A stretch of DNA of 64,000 nt from Chelatococcus albus (GCF_030067675.1 NZ_JASJEV010000006.1:1-64000), one strand, 5' to 3'; counted from the first letter of the stretch, positions 54,603 to 64,000 are shown. The notes: generated by a model not told the origin, from the letters alone. A program made the numbers and translations.

Positions 54603-55810
54603 CCGCACGACGCCGGAACATCTGGTGTTCCGGTCTTTTCGCCCTCATGTCGGCCGCAACCGTGACGAGCGCCCCGCCCGCCTTCGCCGACGCACCGACG
54701 CATGTCGGCGCTGCCCGGCTCGAAGCCTCCTCCTTCGGTGCGCTTGCGGGCTGGGCGGCGGACGACCACGGGGCTGCCTTCCGCGCCTTCCGCCGCACCT
54801 GCGAGGCCATCGTCGCCGGCAGGGCGGCCCTGCGCCGGGGGCTCGCCGCGTCGCAGCGGCTGCAGGCCGTCTGCCGGGCGGCCGTGACGCTGCCCGCGGC
54901 ACCTGACGCTGCCACGGCGAGAGCCTTCTTCGAGCGTCATTTCATGCCGCACGCCGTGGTCTTGCCCGACGGGGAGGGCTTTCTCACCGGATATTACGAG
55001 CCCGAGTTCGACGGGGCCCTCGCGCGCACGGATCGTTTCTCGGCGCCGCTCCTTGCTCGCCCCGAGGACCTCGTCACGCTCAAGCCCGGGGAGAGCCTGC
55101 CCGGGCTCGATCCCACCCTTACCGGAGCCCGGCTCGGGCCACGCGGCTATGAGCCGTATCCGGATCGGGCGGCGATCGAGGACGGCGCCCTGGGCGAGAA
55201 GGCAAATCCCCTCGTCTATCTCGATCCGATCGAGGCCTTCCTCGCCCATGTGCAGGGGTCCGTGCGCGTGCGCCTGCCGGACGGGCGGAGGCTGCGCTTC
55301 GCCTATGACGGGCGCAACGGCCAGCCCTATGCATCTGTCGGCCGTCTGGTGGCGGAGGAAACGGGCCTGCCGCCGGCCGAGCTCACCACGGACAGGCTCG
55401 TCGCCTGGTTGCGCGCCCATCCGGCGGATGCCCGCCGGCTCATGCGGCAGAACCGCTCCTACATCTTCTTCCGCCGCGCCGACGAGCTGCGGCCGGAACA
55501 CGGCCCGCTGGGGGCAGCGGCGGTGCAGCTCGTGCCCGGCCGCAGCATCGCCGTCGACCGGACCCTCTGGCCCTATGCGCTGCCCTTCTGGATCGAAGCG
55601 GAGCTTCCCGAGCCGGATGCCGGCACCGCGACGCTCCGCCGCCTCATGATCGCGCAGGACACGGGCTCGGCCATCCTCGGACCGGCGCGGGCCGACATCT
55701 TCTTCGGCTCGGGGCCGGAGGCCGGCCTGCGGGCGGGCCTCGTCCGCCATCCGGGCCGCTTCGTTGTCCTCCTGCCGCGGGACCCGGGCGAAGGGGGGCG
55801 GGAGCGGTGA
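54599..55810 (+). CDS. mltA: Membrane-bound lytic murein transglycosylase A
   Basis: Peptidoglycan-cleaving enzyme of 403 residues. A signal segment (CSGLFALMSAATVTSAPPAF) is followed by the MltA domain with LTGYYEPEFDGALARTDRF and the C-terminal 3D domain LRRLMIAQDTGSAILGPARADIFFG containing the catalytic Asp cluster. No typical lipobox is visible. ATG lies in the ATGA overlap with the Tim44-like gene and its own stop overlaps the smr GTG (GTGA). Confidence 0.92.
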   Translation: MTARRRNIWCSGLFALMSAATVTSAPPAFADAPTHVGAARLEASSFGALAGWAADDHGAAFRAFRRTCEAIVAGRAALRRGLAASQRLQAVCRAAVTLPAAPDAATARAFFERHFMPHAVVLPDGEGFLTGYYEPEFDGALARTDRFSAPLLARPEDLVTLKPGESLPGLDPTLTGARLGPRGYEPYPDRAAIEDGALGEKANPLVYLDPIEAFLAHVQGSVRVRLPDGRRLRFAYDGRNGQPYASVGRLVAEETGLPPAELTTDRLVAWLRAHPADARRLMRQNRSYIFFRRADELRPEHGPLGAAAVQLVPGRSIAVDRTLWPYALPFWIEAELPEPDAGTATLRRLMIAQDTGSAILGPARADIFFGSGPEAGLRAGLVRHPGRFVVLLPRDPGEGGRER

Positions 55811-56382
55811 GACGACGGCGCGATCGTTCTCTGCGCGAGGACGAGCTCGCGCTCTGGCGCCATGTCGCCAGGAGCGTGACGCCACTTCCCGGCCGGCGTT
55901 TGCCCGGCGGCGAGCCGGAACCGCCACGGCCCGATGCCGACATGCCGCCCGCCACCGCTGCGGCGGCCCTCCTGCCGCCCGGCCATGGGCGGCCGCCGTC
56001 TCCCAAGCTGCCGCCGCTTGCGCCGCTGGACCGACGCCTGCGCGTCGCCTTGAAACGCGGCACGCAGACGGTCGACGCCAAGCTCGATCTGCACGGCCTG
56101 CGCCAGGCCGAGGCGCATGGTGCGCTGGTCGCCTTCCTCGTCCGCGCACGGGCACGCGGAGCGCGCGTCGTGCTGGTCGTCACGGGCAAGGGCGGCGCCC
56201 CGCATCATGGCGATCCGTTCGGGGAACGGGGTGTGCTGCGCCGCCTCGTGCCGCAATGGCTGTGTCTGCCCGACCTGCGCAGTGTCGTGCTCGGTTTCGA
56301 GGAGGCGGGGCGTGAGCACGGCGGCGAGGGCGCGCTCTACGTCCGTCTGCGCCGGCGGCGCGCGGGGGGAGAACGGCCATGA
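55807..56382 (+). CDS. Smr-domain protein
   Basis: Stand-alone Smr (MutS2-related) protein of 191 residues. The N-terminal half is Arg/Pro-rich; the Smr domain starts with LDLHGLRQAEAHGALVAFL and contains VVLVVTGKGGAPHH, the nucleic-acid-binding GKG motif, then FGERGVLRRLVPQWL. Such proteins are putative endonucleases. It starts with GTG in an overlap with mltA and ends overlapping the xre ATG. Confidence 0.9.
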   Translation: MRRRRDRSLREDELALWRHVARSVTPLPGRRLPGGEPEPPRPDADMPPATAAAALLPPGHGRPPSPKLPPLAPLDRRLRVALKRGTQTVDAKLDLHGLRQAEAHGALVAFLVRARARGARVVLVVTGKGGAPHHGDPFGERGVLRRLVPQWLCLPDLRSVVLGFEEAGREHGGEGALYVRLRRRRAGGERP

Positions 56383-56753
56383 CGCCTTTCGGAGCCCGCC
56401 TGCGCGCCCTGCGCGCCGAGCGCGGCGTGACGCTCAAGGACATGGCGGCGGCGCTCGGCGTCTCGAGCGCCTATCTCTCGGCCCTCGAGCACGGCAAGCG
56501 CGGCCGGCCGACCTGGGCCATGGTCCAGTCGATCATCCAGTATTTCAACATCATCTGGGACGAGGCGGACGAGCTCCTCCGGCTCGCCGAGATGTCCGAT
56601 CCGCGCGTCGTCGTGGAAACCGCAAGCCTGTCGCCGCAGGCGACGCTCGTCGCCAATCGTCTGGCCGCGGACATCACCATTCTCAGCGACGCCGAGCTCG
56701 AGGCGCTGCTCGCCATTCTCGACGGCGCGCGCAGCCGCGCGGCACGTTCTTGA
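56379..56753 (+). CDS. XRE-family helix-turn-helix protein
   Basis: DNA-binding protein of 124 residues. The helix-turn-helix reads RGVTLKDMAAALGVSSAYLS followed by ALEHGKRGRPTWAMVQSII. A C-terminal extension of about 50 residues ends in helices (LVANRLAADITILSDAELEALL). Translationally coupled to the smr gene, so it may regulate this chain; target unknown. Confidence 0.88.
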   Translation: MTPFGARLRALRAERGVTLKDMAAALGVSSAYLSALEHGKRGRPTWAMVQSIIQYFNIIWDEADELLRLAEMSDPRVVVETASLSPQATLVANRLAADITILSDAELEALLAILDGARSRAARS

Positions 56754-56818
56754 CCGCAGGTCGCGCCGATGCCAAAGGCTCGCCCGCCCTTCTTCCCGCT
56801 TTCACGCGAAAGGCTGAC

Positions 56819-57820
56819 ATGACCACGCGCCGCCACGACGTGCTCGGCATCGGCAATGCCATCGTCGACATTCTCGCCCGCGCTGACGACGACTTCCTCG
56901 TCGCGCAGAACGTGCACAAGGGCGCCATGCAGCTCGTCGACGAGGCGCGCGCGGAAGCGCTCTACGCCGCGATGGGCCCGGCCATCGTCATGTCCGGCGG
57001 TTCGGCAGCAAACACCATCGCCGGCCTCGCCTCGCTCGGCGGCAGCGGCGCCTTCATCGGCAAGGTGAAGACCGACGATCTCGGCCGCCAGTTCGCGCAC
57101 GACATCCGGGCCATCGGCATCCATTTCCCCACCGCCCCGGCAGCCGACGGCCCTGCCACGGCACGCAGCATGATCCTCGTCACGCCGGATGGCGAGCGGA
57201 CCATGAACACCTATCTCGGCGCCTGCCAGAACCTGACGCCCGACGACATCGACCGCGACACCGTCGAGAGCTCCGGCATCGTCTACCTCGAAGGCTATCT
57301 GTGGGATCCGCCCGCGGCCAAGGAAGCCTTCATCAAGGCCGCCGACATCGCCCATGCGGCCGGCAACCGCGTGGCCATCACGCTGTCGGATTCCTTCTGC
57401 GTCGATCGCTACCGCGACGAGTTCCTGGATCTCATGCGCCGTGGCAAGCTCGACATCGTCTTCGCCAACGAGCACGAGTTGCGCAGCCTCTACCAGACGG
57501 CCGACTTCGACACGGCCGCGGCCGCCCTGCGACAGGAGGAGGTGCTCGGTGTCGTCACCCGTTCGGAGCGAGGTTCTCTTGTCGTGACGCGCGGGGAGAC
57601 GCTCGCCGTGCCAGCGCATCCGGTGACCCAGATCGTCGATTCGACCGGCGCCGGCGATCTCTTCGCCTCCGGCTTTCTCTTCGGGCTCGCCCGCGGCCTC
57701 GACCACCGCACCTGCGCCCGCCACGGAGCGCTCGCCGCGGCCGAGATCATCCAGCAGATGGGCCCGCGCCCGCAGCGCAGCCTCAAGGCGCTCGCAGAGG
57801 AGAGCGGGCTTCCGGTCTGA
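56819..57820 (+). CDS. PfkB-family kinase, adenosine-kinase type
   Basis: Sugar/nucleoside kinase of 333 residues, of the alphaproteobacterial adenosine kinase group. N-terminal signature GIGNAIVDILARADDDFL, substrate motif SGGSAANTIAGLASLGG and the C-terminal catalytic motif DSTGAGDLFASGFLFGLARG with the catalytic Asp are present. The ATG at 56819 lies 66 bases after the xre stop; upstream frames are shadows. It is convergent with coaA. Confidence 0.88.
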   Translation: MTTRRHDVLGIGNAIVDILARADDDFLVAQNVHKGAMQLVDEARAEALYAAMGPAIVMSGGSAANTIAGLASLGGSGAFIGKVKTDDLGRQFAHDIRAIGIHFPTAPAADGPATARSMILVTPDGERTMNTYLGACQNLTPDDIDRDTVESSGIVYLEGYLWDPPAAKEAFIKAADIAHAAGNRVAITLSDSFCVDRYRDEFLDLMRRGKLDIVFANEHELRSLYQTADFDTAAAALRQEEVLGVVTRSERGSLVVTRGETLAVPAHPVTQIVDSTGAGDLFASGFLFGLARGLDHRTCARHGALAAAEIIQQMGPRPQRSLKALAEESGLPV

Positions 57821-57848
57821 GGCGGCCCCTGCTCGCCCGTCGCGGCCA

Positions 57849-58823
57849 TTACAGGCGCCTCAGCGACACCTCTTCGATGCGATGATCCTCGCCCTTGCGC
57901 AGGATGAGGCTGGCGCGCTGGCGCGTCGGCAGGATGTTCTCGCGCAGGTTGACGAGATTGATGCGCGCCCACAGGCGCTCGGCGGTGGCAAGCGCCTCGG
58001 CTTCCGACACCGAGGCATACTTGCGAAAGTAGGACTGCGGGTCGCGGAAGGCTGTCTCGCGCAGGCGCATGAAGCGCGTGACGTACCAGCTGTGCAGCAA
58101 CACCTCCTCCGCGTCGACATAGATCGAGAAGTCGAAGAAGTCGGAGACGAAGGGAATGGCCTTGCCGTCCCTGGGCAGACGGGCGGGCTGCAGGACGTTG
58201 AGGCCTTCGACGATGAGGATGTCCGGGCGGTCCACCGTCACCGTCTCTCCCGGCACCACGTCGTAGACAAGATGCGAGTAGACCGGGGCCGAGACGTTGC
58301 GCTTGCCGGCCTTGATGTCGCGCAGGAAGTGCAGGAGCGCCTGCGTGTCGTAGCTCTCGGGAAAGCCCTTGCGCTCCATCAGGCCGAGCCGCTCGAGCTC
58401 CGCGTTGGGCAGCAGGAAGCCGTCAGTCGTGAGGAGGTCTACCTTCGGCGTATTGGGCCAGCGCGCGAGCAGGGCCTTGAGCACGCGCGCCGTGGTCGAC
58501 TTGCCGGCGGCGACCGATCCCGCAACGCCGATGATGTAGGGCACCTTGGCATGGTCCTCGGCGAGGAGGAAGCGCTGGGTTGCCTTGAACAGCCCCTGCG
58601 TCGCCGCGACGTAGAGCGAGAGCAGGCGCGACAGCGGCAGGTAGATCTCGGCCACCTCCGTAAGGGAGATAGGATCGTTCAGCGACTGCAGCTTCACCAC
58701 CTCCTCGGCGGTGAGGGTCAGCGGCGTGTCGGCGCGCAGCCTCGCCCACTCGTCACGCGTGAAGCTGCGGTAGGGGGAAAGATCGTCCTCTATCGGCACG
58801 AGGCCTGGAACGCGCTTGTCCAT
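57849..58823 (-). CDS. coaA: Pantothenate kinase, type I
   Basis: First step of coenzyme A synthesis, 324 residues. P-loop [17 protein letters not shown] (about residues 95-111), [22 protein letters not shown] and the CoA-binding AtoE-like stretch [11 protein letters not shown] are typical. ATG at 58823 follows GGGGAG; a GTG at 58859 is a weaker alternative. It ends 28 bases from the convergent kinase gene, and lies 32 bases after hisE. Confidence 0.94.
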   Translation of the reverse strand: MDKRVPGLVPIEDDLSPYRSFTRDEWARLRADTPLTLTAEEVVKLQSLNDPISLTEVAEIYLPLSRLLSLYVAATQGLFKATQRFLLAEDHAKVPYIIGVAGSVAAGKSTTARVLKALLARWPNTPKVDLLTTDGFLLPNAELERLGLMERKGFPESYDTQALLHFLRDIKAGKRNVSAPVYSHLVYDVVPGETVTVDRPDILIVEGLNVLQPARLPRDGKAIPFVSDFFDFSIYVDAEEVLLHSWYVTRFMRLRETAFRDPQSYFRKYASVSEAEALATAERLWARINLVNLRENILPTRQRASLILRKGEDHRIEEVSLRRL

Positions 58824-58855
58824 GCGCAAACTCCCCGGCGGGGTGGCGGCCGCGC

Positions 58856-59176
58856 TCACCCTGCTCGCGATGCCTTTTCCTGCAGGCCGGACTGGGCTGT
58901 CCGCCGCTGCAACTCGTCCATGACATCCTGCAACGGGACGCCGCGCGCTTGAAGCACGACCAATAGGTGAAAGAGCACGTCGGCTGCTTCCGCCGTAAGG
59001 CTGTGCTTGTCACCTTCCACGGCTGCGATGACAGCCTCGACCGCCTCCTCGCCGAGCTTCTTCGCCGCCTTGGCGGCTCCGCCGGCGATGAGCTTCGCCG
59101 TATAGGAGACCTCGGGGCTCGCGCCTGCGCGCTCAGCCACGATGCGGGCGAGGTCGTCGAGAGTGAAGGCGGTCAT
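58856..59176 (-). CDS. hisE: Phosphoribosyl-ATP pyrophosphatase
   Basis: Second step of histidine synthesis, 106 residues, stand-alone HisE. The MazG-like metal site is formed by [19 protein letters not shown] and the following [16 protein letters not shown] at 59176. It follows hisF by 28 bases in a minus-strand his group hisH-hisA-hisF-hisE and is followed by coaA. Confidence 0.94.
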   Translation of the reverse strand: MTAFTLDDLARIVAERAGASPEVSYTAKLIAGGAAKAAKKLGEEAVEAVIAAVEGDKHSLTAEAADVLFHLLVVLQARGVPLQDVMDELQRRTAQSGLQEKASRAG

Positions 59177-59204
59177 CGGCTGACTTCCTCGCGCGGCAGG
59201 AACC

Positions 59205-59993
59205 TCAAACATCCATCCGCATCGGCAGCCCGGCGGCCGCCATGAAGGCCTTGGCCTCGCCGATCGTATGCTGGCCGAAGTGGAAGATCGAAGCGGCGAG
59301 CACGGCGCTGGCATGGCCCTCGCGCACGCCGGCGACCAGGTGGTCGAGCGTGCCGACACCGCCGGAGGCGATGACTGGCACCGGCACCGCGTCGGCGATG
59401 GCGCGCATGAGGGCAAGGTCGTAGCCCGCCTTGGTGCCGTCCCGGTCCATCGAGGTGACGAGGAGCTCGCCCGCGCCGAGTTCGACGACCTCGCGCGCAT
59501 AGTCGATGGCGTCGAGCCCTGTCGCATTGCGGCCGCCGTGAGTGAAGATCTCCCAGGAGGCTCCCTCCCCGTCCGCCTCACCCGGTCCCGACACGCGCTT
59601 GGCGTCGATGGCGACGACGATGCACTGGTCGCCGAACTTCTCCGCCGCCTGCTTCACGAAGGCGCGGTCCTTCACGGCCGCGGTGTTGATCGACACCTTG
59701 TCGGCGCCGGCGAGGAGAAGGTTGCGGATGTCGTCGACCGTGCGCACGCCGCCGCCGACGGTGAGCGGCATGAAACAGGCCTCCGCCGTGCGCCGCACGA
59801 CGTCGAGCAGGATGCCGCGATTCTCGTGGCTCGCCGTGATGTCGAGGAAGCACAGCTCGTCCGCGCCCGCGGCGTCGTAGGCCATGGCGCATTCGACGGG
59901 GTCGCCGGCGTCGCGAAGATCGACGAACCGGACGCCCTTTACGACGCGCCCGTCCTTGACGTCGAGGCAGGGAATGAGGCGGACTTTCAGCAT
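59205..59993 (-). CDS. hisF: Imidazole glycerol phosphate synthase, cyclase subunit
   Basis: TIM-barrel partner of HisH that forms imidazole glycerol phosphate, 262 residues. Catalytic Asp11 lies in [14 protein letters not shown] and the second Asp in VVAIDAKRV; phosphate loops are [10 protein letters not shown] and [11 protein letters not shown]. The ATG shares one base with the hisA stop (TGATG). Confidence 0.96.
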   Translation of the reverse strand: MLKVRLIPCLDVKDGRVVKGVRFVDLRDAGDPVECAMAYDAAGADELCFLDITASHENRGILLDVVRRTAEACFMPLTVGGGVRTVDDIRNLLLAGADKVSINTAAVKDRAFVKQAAEKFGDQCIVVAIDAKRVSGPGEADGEGASWEIFTHGGRNATGLDAIDYAREVVELGAGELLVTSMDRDGTKAGYDLALMRAIADAVPVPVIASGGVGTLDHLVAGVREGHASAVLAASIFHFGQHTIGEAKAFMAAAGLPMRMDV

Positions 59994-60739
59994 CAGGCTG
60001 CTCCCCGGCGGGCCGCCGCCTTGATCAGTGCGATCGCCTCTGCCGGATCGAGCCGCCCGTCGTAGAGAGCCCGGCCCGTGATGGCACCCGCGAGCTTGGC
60101 GCAATCGGGCTCGAGGAGGCGGGCCACATCCTCGATGGAGGCGAGGCCGCCCGAGGCGATGACGGGAATGGAGACGGCGTCGGCAAGGCGCAGCGTCGCC
60201 CCGATGTTGAGGCCCTTGAGCACGCCGTCGCGGGCGATGTCGGTATAGACGATCGCCGCAACGCCGGCGTCCTCGAAGCGCCGGCCGAGCTCTTCGGCCG
60301 TCATCTCGGACGTGCGGGCCCAGCCCTCCACCGCCACGCGGCCGTCGCGGGCGTCGATGCCGACCGCGACGCGGCCCGCGTGGAGCCGCGCCGCCTCGCG
60401 CACGAAGCCGGGATCGCGCACGGCTGCGGTGCCGATGATGACACGGGCGACGCCCTTGGCGAGCCAGCCCTCCACCGTCTTCATGTCGCGGATGCCGCCG
60501 CCGAGCTGCACCGGAATGGCGAGCCGCGCCAGAATCGCCTCCACCGCGGCGGCGTTCATCGGCTTGCCGGCGAAGGCGCCGTCGAGGTCGACGACATGCA
60601 GCCATTCGAAGCCCTGCGCCGCGAAGGTCTCGGCCTGCGCGGCGGGATCGTCGTTGAAGACGGTTGCCCTGGCCATGTCGCCCTGCACCAGGCGCACGCA
60701 ACGGCCGTCCTTGAGATCGATGGCGGGAAACAGGATCAC
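59993..60739 (-). CDS. hisA: ProFAR isomerase
   Basis: TIM-barrel isomerase of histidine synthesis, 248 residues. The GTG at 60739 gives [16 protein letters not shown] with catalytic Asp8, overlaps the hisH stop as GTGA and has GAGG 8 bases upstream; a GTG at 60748 is less likely. The second acidic residue is in [14 protein letters not shown] and phosphate loops are [10 protein letters not shown] and [11 protein letters not shown]. Confidence 0.95.
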   Translation of the reverse strand: MILFPAIDLKDGRCVRLVQGDMARATVFNDDPAAQAETFAAQGFEWLHVVDLDGAFAGKPMNAAAVEAILARLAIPVQLGGGIRDMKTVEGWLAKGVARVIIGTAAVRDPGFVREAARLHAGRVAVGIDARDGRVAVEGWARTSEMTAEELGRRFEDAGVAAIVYTDIARDGVLKGLNIGATLRLADAVSIPVIASGGLASIEDVARLLEPDCAKLAGAITGRALYDGRLDPAEAIALIKAAARRGAA

Positions 60740-61386
60740 GGACGCCACCTCAGGAAGTTGGCGATGAGGGCGAGGCCGAGCCTCTGGCTCTTCTCGGGGT
60801 GGAACTGCGTGCCGGCCATGTTGTCCCTGGCGACGACGGCCGTGACCGGACCACCATAGTCCGTCACGGCCACAACTTCGGTCGGATGGGCAGCGGCGAG
60901 CGCGTAGGAATGCACGAAATAGGCGTGCAGGCCGGAGGGACCGGTGCGGATACCGGCGAAGAGCGGGTGGTCGCTGAGCACCTCGAGCGTATTCCAGCCC
61001 ATGTGCGGGATCTTGAGGGCCGGATCGGCGGGCTCGATCAGCGTCACGTCGCCGGCGATCCAGCCGAGCCCCGGCGTGGTCTCGTATTCGAGGCCGCGGC
61101 TTGCCATGAGCTGCATGCCGACGCAGATGCCGAGGAAGGGTGTGGCCTTTTGCCGCACAGCCTCCTCAAGCGCCTCGGCCATGCCGGGCACCGCGTCGAG
61201 GCCGCGGCGGCAGTCGGCGAAGGCGCCGACGCCGGGCAGGACGATGCGCGCAGCGCGGCGCACAGCCTCGGGGTCGCTCGTGACGGCGACATCGACGGCG
61301 ATGCCCGCCTCGCGGGCCGCGCGCTCGAAGGCCTTGGCGGCGGAATGCAGGTTGCCGGAGCCGTAGTCGACAATGGCGACGTTCAT
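60736..61386 (-). CDS. hisH: Imidazole glycerol phosphate synthase, glutaminase subunit
   Basis: Class I amidotransferase that feeds ammonia to HisF, 216 residues. The nucleophile Cys88 is in [10 protein letters not shown] and the His/Glu pair in [10 protein letters not shown]. The start [18 protein letters not shown] is typical. Its start overlaps the end of the DUF2628 gene by 4 bases, and its stop overlaps hisA. Confidence 0.96.
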   Translation of the reverse strand: MNVAIVDYGSGNLHSAAKAFERAAREAGIAVDVAVTSDPEAVRRAARIVLPGVGAFADCRRGLDAVPGMAEALEEAVRQKATPFLGICVGMQLMASRGLEYETTPGLGWIAGDVTLIEPADPALKIPHMGWNTLEVLSDHPLFAGIRTGPSGLHAYFVHSYALAAAHPTEVVAVTDYGGPVTAVVARDNMAGTQFHPEKSQRLGLALIANFLRWRP

Positions 61387-61874
61387 CGTCCTCCCTCCGC
61401 TTCCGGGAACAGGCCGACCACGGATGCCGGCACGGTCGGATGCCGGGTGGGCGGCAGCGGCGTCGCCGTAGCGGGTGCCTCCTCCGGCGTGCGCCGCAGC
61501 CAGCGTGTGAAGGCGCGCGCTTCGGCACCCTCGAGGTCGTCGGCGAAGACGGCGTCGACGACTGGCAAGCCGCGTCGTTGAAGCGTCCAGCGGCGGACCG
61601 AATTGGCCTCCAGCGCCACGGCGATCCCGAAGAGGAGGCCGGCGAGCGTAGCGGCCGTGCCCGGCAGGTCGATGAGCCGGCCGATGGCCGTCAGCACGAA
61701 GGCCGCCGCCAGCACGCCGAGGGCGCCGAGCCACAGGCGGTGCCAGAGGAACCACAGGACGGAAAAGGCGAAAGCGCCCCAGGAGAAGCCGTCCCTCACC
61801 AGGACGGCCGCATCAAGCGCATGGGGATCGCCGGGCCGGGCCGCAACCGGCATGTGGAAGGTATAGACGGCCAT
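61383..61874 (-). CDS. DUF2628 membrane protein between his genes
   Basis: Protein of 163 residues with about two or three hydrophobic segments ([36 protein letters not shown] and a third near [15 protein letters not shown]). The start motif YTFHMP and [13 protein letters not shown]-like stretch fit DUF2628 proteins, which commonly sit between hisB and hisH in Hyphomicrobiales. Function unknown. ATG at 61874 follows a strong AAGGAGG, and the stop overlaps the hisH start, so it is co-translated. Confidence 0.85.
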   Translation of the reverse strand: MAVYTFHMPVAARPGDPHALDAAVLVRDGFSWGAFAFSVLWFLWHRLWLGALGVLAAAFVLTAIGRLIDLPGTAATLAGLLFGIAVALEANSVRRWTLQRRGLPVVDAVFADDLEGAEARAFTRWLRRTPEEAPATATPLPPTRHPTVPASVVGLFPEAEGGR

Positions 61875-62057
61875 GAGGCCCTCCTTGCAGCGGATCTGCC
61901 CGGTCCGCAAGTCGGACGCCGGGCACGTCGCTCGAAATCGACGGTCGAAAGCCGAGGCGCGGGCCCAGTCCCCGTCCGCCTCCGCCCGCGCCACCCTACC
62001 TCATTGTTCGAGCACGCTCGTTCCGCAGAACCGATATCCGTTGCCGCGGAACATGCG

Positions 62058-62645
62058 CTACAGCGAGCCCTTGGTGGAAGGCACCCGCTCGCCCTCGCGT
62101 GGATCGACCGCCACCGCCGTGCGCAGGGCACGGGCGAGACCCTTGAAGCAGCTCTCCGCGATATGATGGCTGTTCTCGCCGTAGAGCGTCTCGACATGCA
62201 GCGTGATGCCGGCGTTGATGGCGAAGGCCTGGAACCACTCGCGCACGAGCTCGGTGTCGAAGGTGCCGATCTTGTCGCGCGCGAAGGCGGAGCGGAACAC
62301 GAGGAACGGCCGGCCCGAGATGTCCAGCGCGACGCGCGTCAGGGTCTCGTCCATCGGCAGGTGCAGGTCGGCGTAGCGATGGATGCCGCGCTTGTCGCCG
62401 AGCGCCTTGCGGAAGGCCTCGCCGAGGGCGATGCCGCAGTCCTCGACCGAATGGTGCTGGTCGACGTGCAGGTCGCCATCGATCTTGACGGTGAGATCGA
62501 AGAGCGCATGTCGCGCGAAGAGCTCGAGCATGTGATCGAGGAAGCCAATGCCCGTGGCGATCTCGGCCTTGCCCGATCCGTCGAGATTCACGCTCACCGA
62601 GACGTCGGTCTCGGCAGTGCGGCGCGTCACGCTCGCGGCACGCAT
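62058..62645 (-). CDS. hisB: Imidazoleglycerol-phosphate dehydratase
   Basis: Dehydrates imidazole glycerol phosphate to imidazole acetol phosphate, 195 residues, the single-function form. Metal-binding repeats are [17 protein letters not shown] and [16 protein letters not shown], then the second [16 protein letters not shown] set. ATG at 62645. A 183-base gap separates it from the DUF2628 gene; it is divergent from hslV. Confidence 0.96.
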   Translation of the reverse strand: MRAASVTRRTAETDVSVSVNLDGSGKAEIATGIGFLDHMLELFARHALFDLTVKIDGDLHVDQHHSVEDCGIALGEAFRKALGDKRGIHRYADLHLPMDETLTRVALDISGRPFLVFRSAFARDKIGTFDTELVREWFQAFAINAGITLHVETLYGENSHHIAESCFKGLARALRTAVAVDPREGERVPSTKGSL

Positions 62646-62835
62646 GGATTGCTCTCCGGCATGGATGACAGCTCGCCCGCCGGCACGGCGGGCCGGCGCC
62701 TTCTAGCAAGAGCAGCGCCCGGGCGCCACCCGTCCCCGCGAGCGGCGCGGCGTTGCGTGGCCCGCTCGATCCGACCATTGGAGGCGACGGAAAAAGACCT
62801 TACATGAGGGCGGTCATTTCGGAGGGTCGCCGTTC

Positions 62836-63402
62836 ATGCAGTCCCCGGGCGAGGCACAGTTCCACGCCACCACCATCCTCATGGTCCGCAAGGGCGGTCG
62901 CGTCGTCATCGGCGGTGACGGGCAGGTGAGCTTCGGCGAGACGGTGATCAAGGGCAACGCCAAGAAGGTGCGCAGGCTTGCGAAGGGGGCCGTCATCGGC
63001 GGCTTCGCCGGCGCTACCGCGGACGCGTTCACGCTCTTCGAGCGGCTCGAGGCCAAGCTCGACCAGTTTCCCGGCCAGCTCACGCGCGCCTGTGTGGAGC
63101 TCGCCAAGGACTGGCGGACCGATCGCTATCTGCGGCGGCTCGAGGCGATGATGCTCGTTGCCGACAGGGAGGCCGGCCTCCTGCTCTCCGGCACGGGCGA
63201 CGTACTGGAGCCCGAGGCCCGGGATGGGGCCTCCATCATGGCCATCGGCTCCGGTGGCAATTTCGCCCTGGCGGCGGCCCGGGCGCTGGCGGACGGCCAG
63301 CACGACGCGGAGACCATCGTGCGCCGGTCGCTCGCCATCGCCGCCGAGATCTGCGTCTATACCAACGGCAATCTCGTCGTCGAGACGTTGGAGAGCGCCT
63401 GA
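62836..63402 (+). CDS. hslV: ATP-dependent protease subunit HslV
   Basis: Proteasome-like peptidase subunit that works with HslU, 188 residues. The propeptide of about 11 residues ends before the catalytic Thr12 in [33 protein letters not shown] and [15 protein letters not shown]-like sequence follow. ATG at 62836 has GGAGGG 9 bases upstream. A heat-shock promoter could be expected upstream, but none was identified with confidence. Confidence 0.96.
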   Translation: MQSPGEAQFHATTILMVRKGGRVVIGGDGQVSFGETVIKGNAKKVRRLAKGAVIGGFAGATADAFTLFERLEAKLDQFPGQLTRACVELAKDWRTDRYLRRLEAMMLVADREAGLLLSGTGDVLEPEARDGASIMAIGSGGNFALAAARALADGQHDAETIVRRSLAIAAEICVYTNGNLVVETLESA

Positions 63403-63405
63403 GGA

Positions 63406-63918
63406 ATGACCGCGGCCCCCTACACCTTCCGGCCGGTCACCGAGGCCGATCTCGGCCTCCTGCGACGCTGGATGGAGGCGCCGCACGTCGCGGAGTGGTG
63501 GGGCGAGATCGAGGAGGAGATCGAGGGCATCCGGGCCGACTTCGCCGATCCGGCCGTCGAGGCCTTCATTGTCTCGCACGGTGGGCGGCCGATCGGCTTC
63601 CTGCAGTGCTATGTGGTCCACGCGGAGGCGGACCACCCTTATGCTGACCGGCCGCTCGGGGCGCGTGGCATCGACCAGTTCATCGGCGAGGCCGACATGA
63701 TCGGCTGCGGCCAGGGCCCGGCTTTCATCCGCCGGTTCTGCGACATGCTCGAGCGCGACGGCGTGCCCTGCGTCGTGACGGATCCGAATCCGTTGAACGC
63801 CCGGGCTGTCCGGGCTTACGAAAAGGCCGGCTTCCGGCCTCTTGAGGAAAGAGACACGCCGTTCGGCCGCGTGCTGCTCATGATGCGCGGCCCGGTGGCG
63901 GAACGAGGAAAGCGATGA
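63406..63918 (+). CDS. GNAT/AAC(6')-like acetyltransferase
   Basis: Acetyltransferase of 170 residues between hslV and hslU. The lead [20 protein letters not shown], the middle [18 protein letters not shown] and the tail [20 protein letters not shown] match a GNAT subgroup related to aminoglycoside 6-prime acetyltransferases and siderophore-type enzymes. Substrate is unknown; drug resistance is not implied. It starts 3 bases after hslV and its stop overlaps hslU (ATGA), so it belongs to the operon. This placement recurs in Hyphomicrobiales. Confidence 0.86.
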   Translation: MTAAPYTFRPVTEADLGLLRRWMEAPHVAEWWGEIEEEIEGIRADFADPAVEAFIVSHGGRPIGFLQCYVVHAEADHPYADRPLGARGIDQFIGEADMIGCGQGPAFIRRFCDMLERDGVPCVVTDPNPLNARAVRAYEKAGFRPLEERDTPFGRVLLMMRGPVAERGKR

Positions 63919-64000
63919 CCAACTTCTCTCCCCGCGAGATCGTCTCCGAGCTCGACCGCTATATCGTCGGGCAGGACGAGGCCAAGCGCGCCGTCGCCAT
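63915..64000 (+). CDS. hslU: ATPase HslU, N-terminal part (cut by window edge)
   Basis: Unfoldase partner of HslV. Only 28 codons are in the window: [20 protein letters not shown] followed by EAKRAVA, the standard HslU start. The Walker motifs lie beyond the edge. ATG at 63915 overlaps the acetyltransferase stop. Confidence 0.9.
   Translation, partial: MTNFSPREIVSELDRYIVGQDEAKRAVA

Noticed and set aside
62700-62835. A possible heat-shock (RpoH) promoter upstream of hslV
   Set aside because: TTGCG and CCATT elements can be picked, but spacing and bases fit the consensus poorly; not distinguishable from chance.

Overview
This is a GC-rich chromosomal segment of an alphaproteobacterium, most likely of the order Hyphomicrobiales (Rhizobiales). 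The gene order parB-parA-rsmG-mnmG-mnmE, rho-hemJ-hemE, then maf-aroE-coaE-dnaQ-secB-Tim44-mltA-smr is the conserved neighbourhood of the alphaproteobacterial replication origin. The window also carries a perfect parS core, CtrA-type boxes (TTAA-N7-TTAA) and DnaA-box-like sites. No species can be named from the sequence alone.

Layout. 1-10 kb: the start of ftsK behind a CtrA-type box, glnK-amtB behind a sigma-54-type promoter, tesB, a UbiH-type hydroxylase, an Rsm22-type methyltransferase, and a minus-strand group (proline-tRNA editing protein, CnoX-like thioredoxin, LON-domain protein, Trm112-like protein) ending in an alpha/beta-hydrolase remnant. 10.1-14.8 kb: tRNA-Gly(GCC) and a decaying accessory segment holding an IS5-type transposase tail, a ccdA pseudogene with two lesions, a frameshifted dsbA-like tail, a secreted beta-propeller protein, a Tat-exported multicopper oxidase and a small Cys/Met-rich secreted protein. 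This looks like a copper or thiol-redox locus losing its disulfide part. 14.8-22.8 kb: an IclR regulator divergent from a seven-gene uptake and oxidation operon (polyamine-type ABC transporter plus a three-subunit Fe-S/flavin dehydrogenase of the opine oxidase / D-hydroxyproline dehydrogenase / HcnABC type). This is the most distinctive system here; its substrate is not evident. 22.9-33 kb: a frameshifted patatin lipoprotein, an MsbA-type exporter, a tyrosine phosphatase, acetyltransferase, ppa, xthA, an OmpR-family response regulator with a cNMP-domain protein, an L,D-transpeptidase, a HAD phosphatase and yggS.

33-64 kb is the core origin neighbourhood. leuS-lptE-holA runs rightwards; parB, parA, rsmG, mnmG and mnmE run leftwards with the parS core inside rsmG. 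A 421-base gap between hemE and the PPDK-regulator gene (48823-49243) is the best candidate for the replication origin. To its right lie maf-aroE-coaE-dnaQ, secB, a translationally coupled Tim44-mltA-smr-xre chain, an adenosine-kinase-type PfkB kinase, coaA, the histidine genes hisE-F-A-H and hisB with a DUF2628 gene between, and hslV-acetyltransferase-hslU, cut by the window edge.

Genes that work together: ParA/ParB/parS with the origin and FtsK for segregation; MnmE/MnmG for U34 tRNA modification; LptE with the MsbA-type exporter for the envelope; HisE/F/A/H/B for histidine; HslUV for proteolysis; GlnK/AmtB for ammonium uptake; CoaA and CoaE for coenzyme A.
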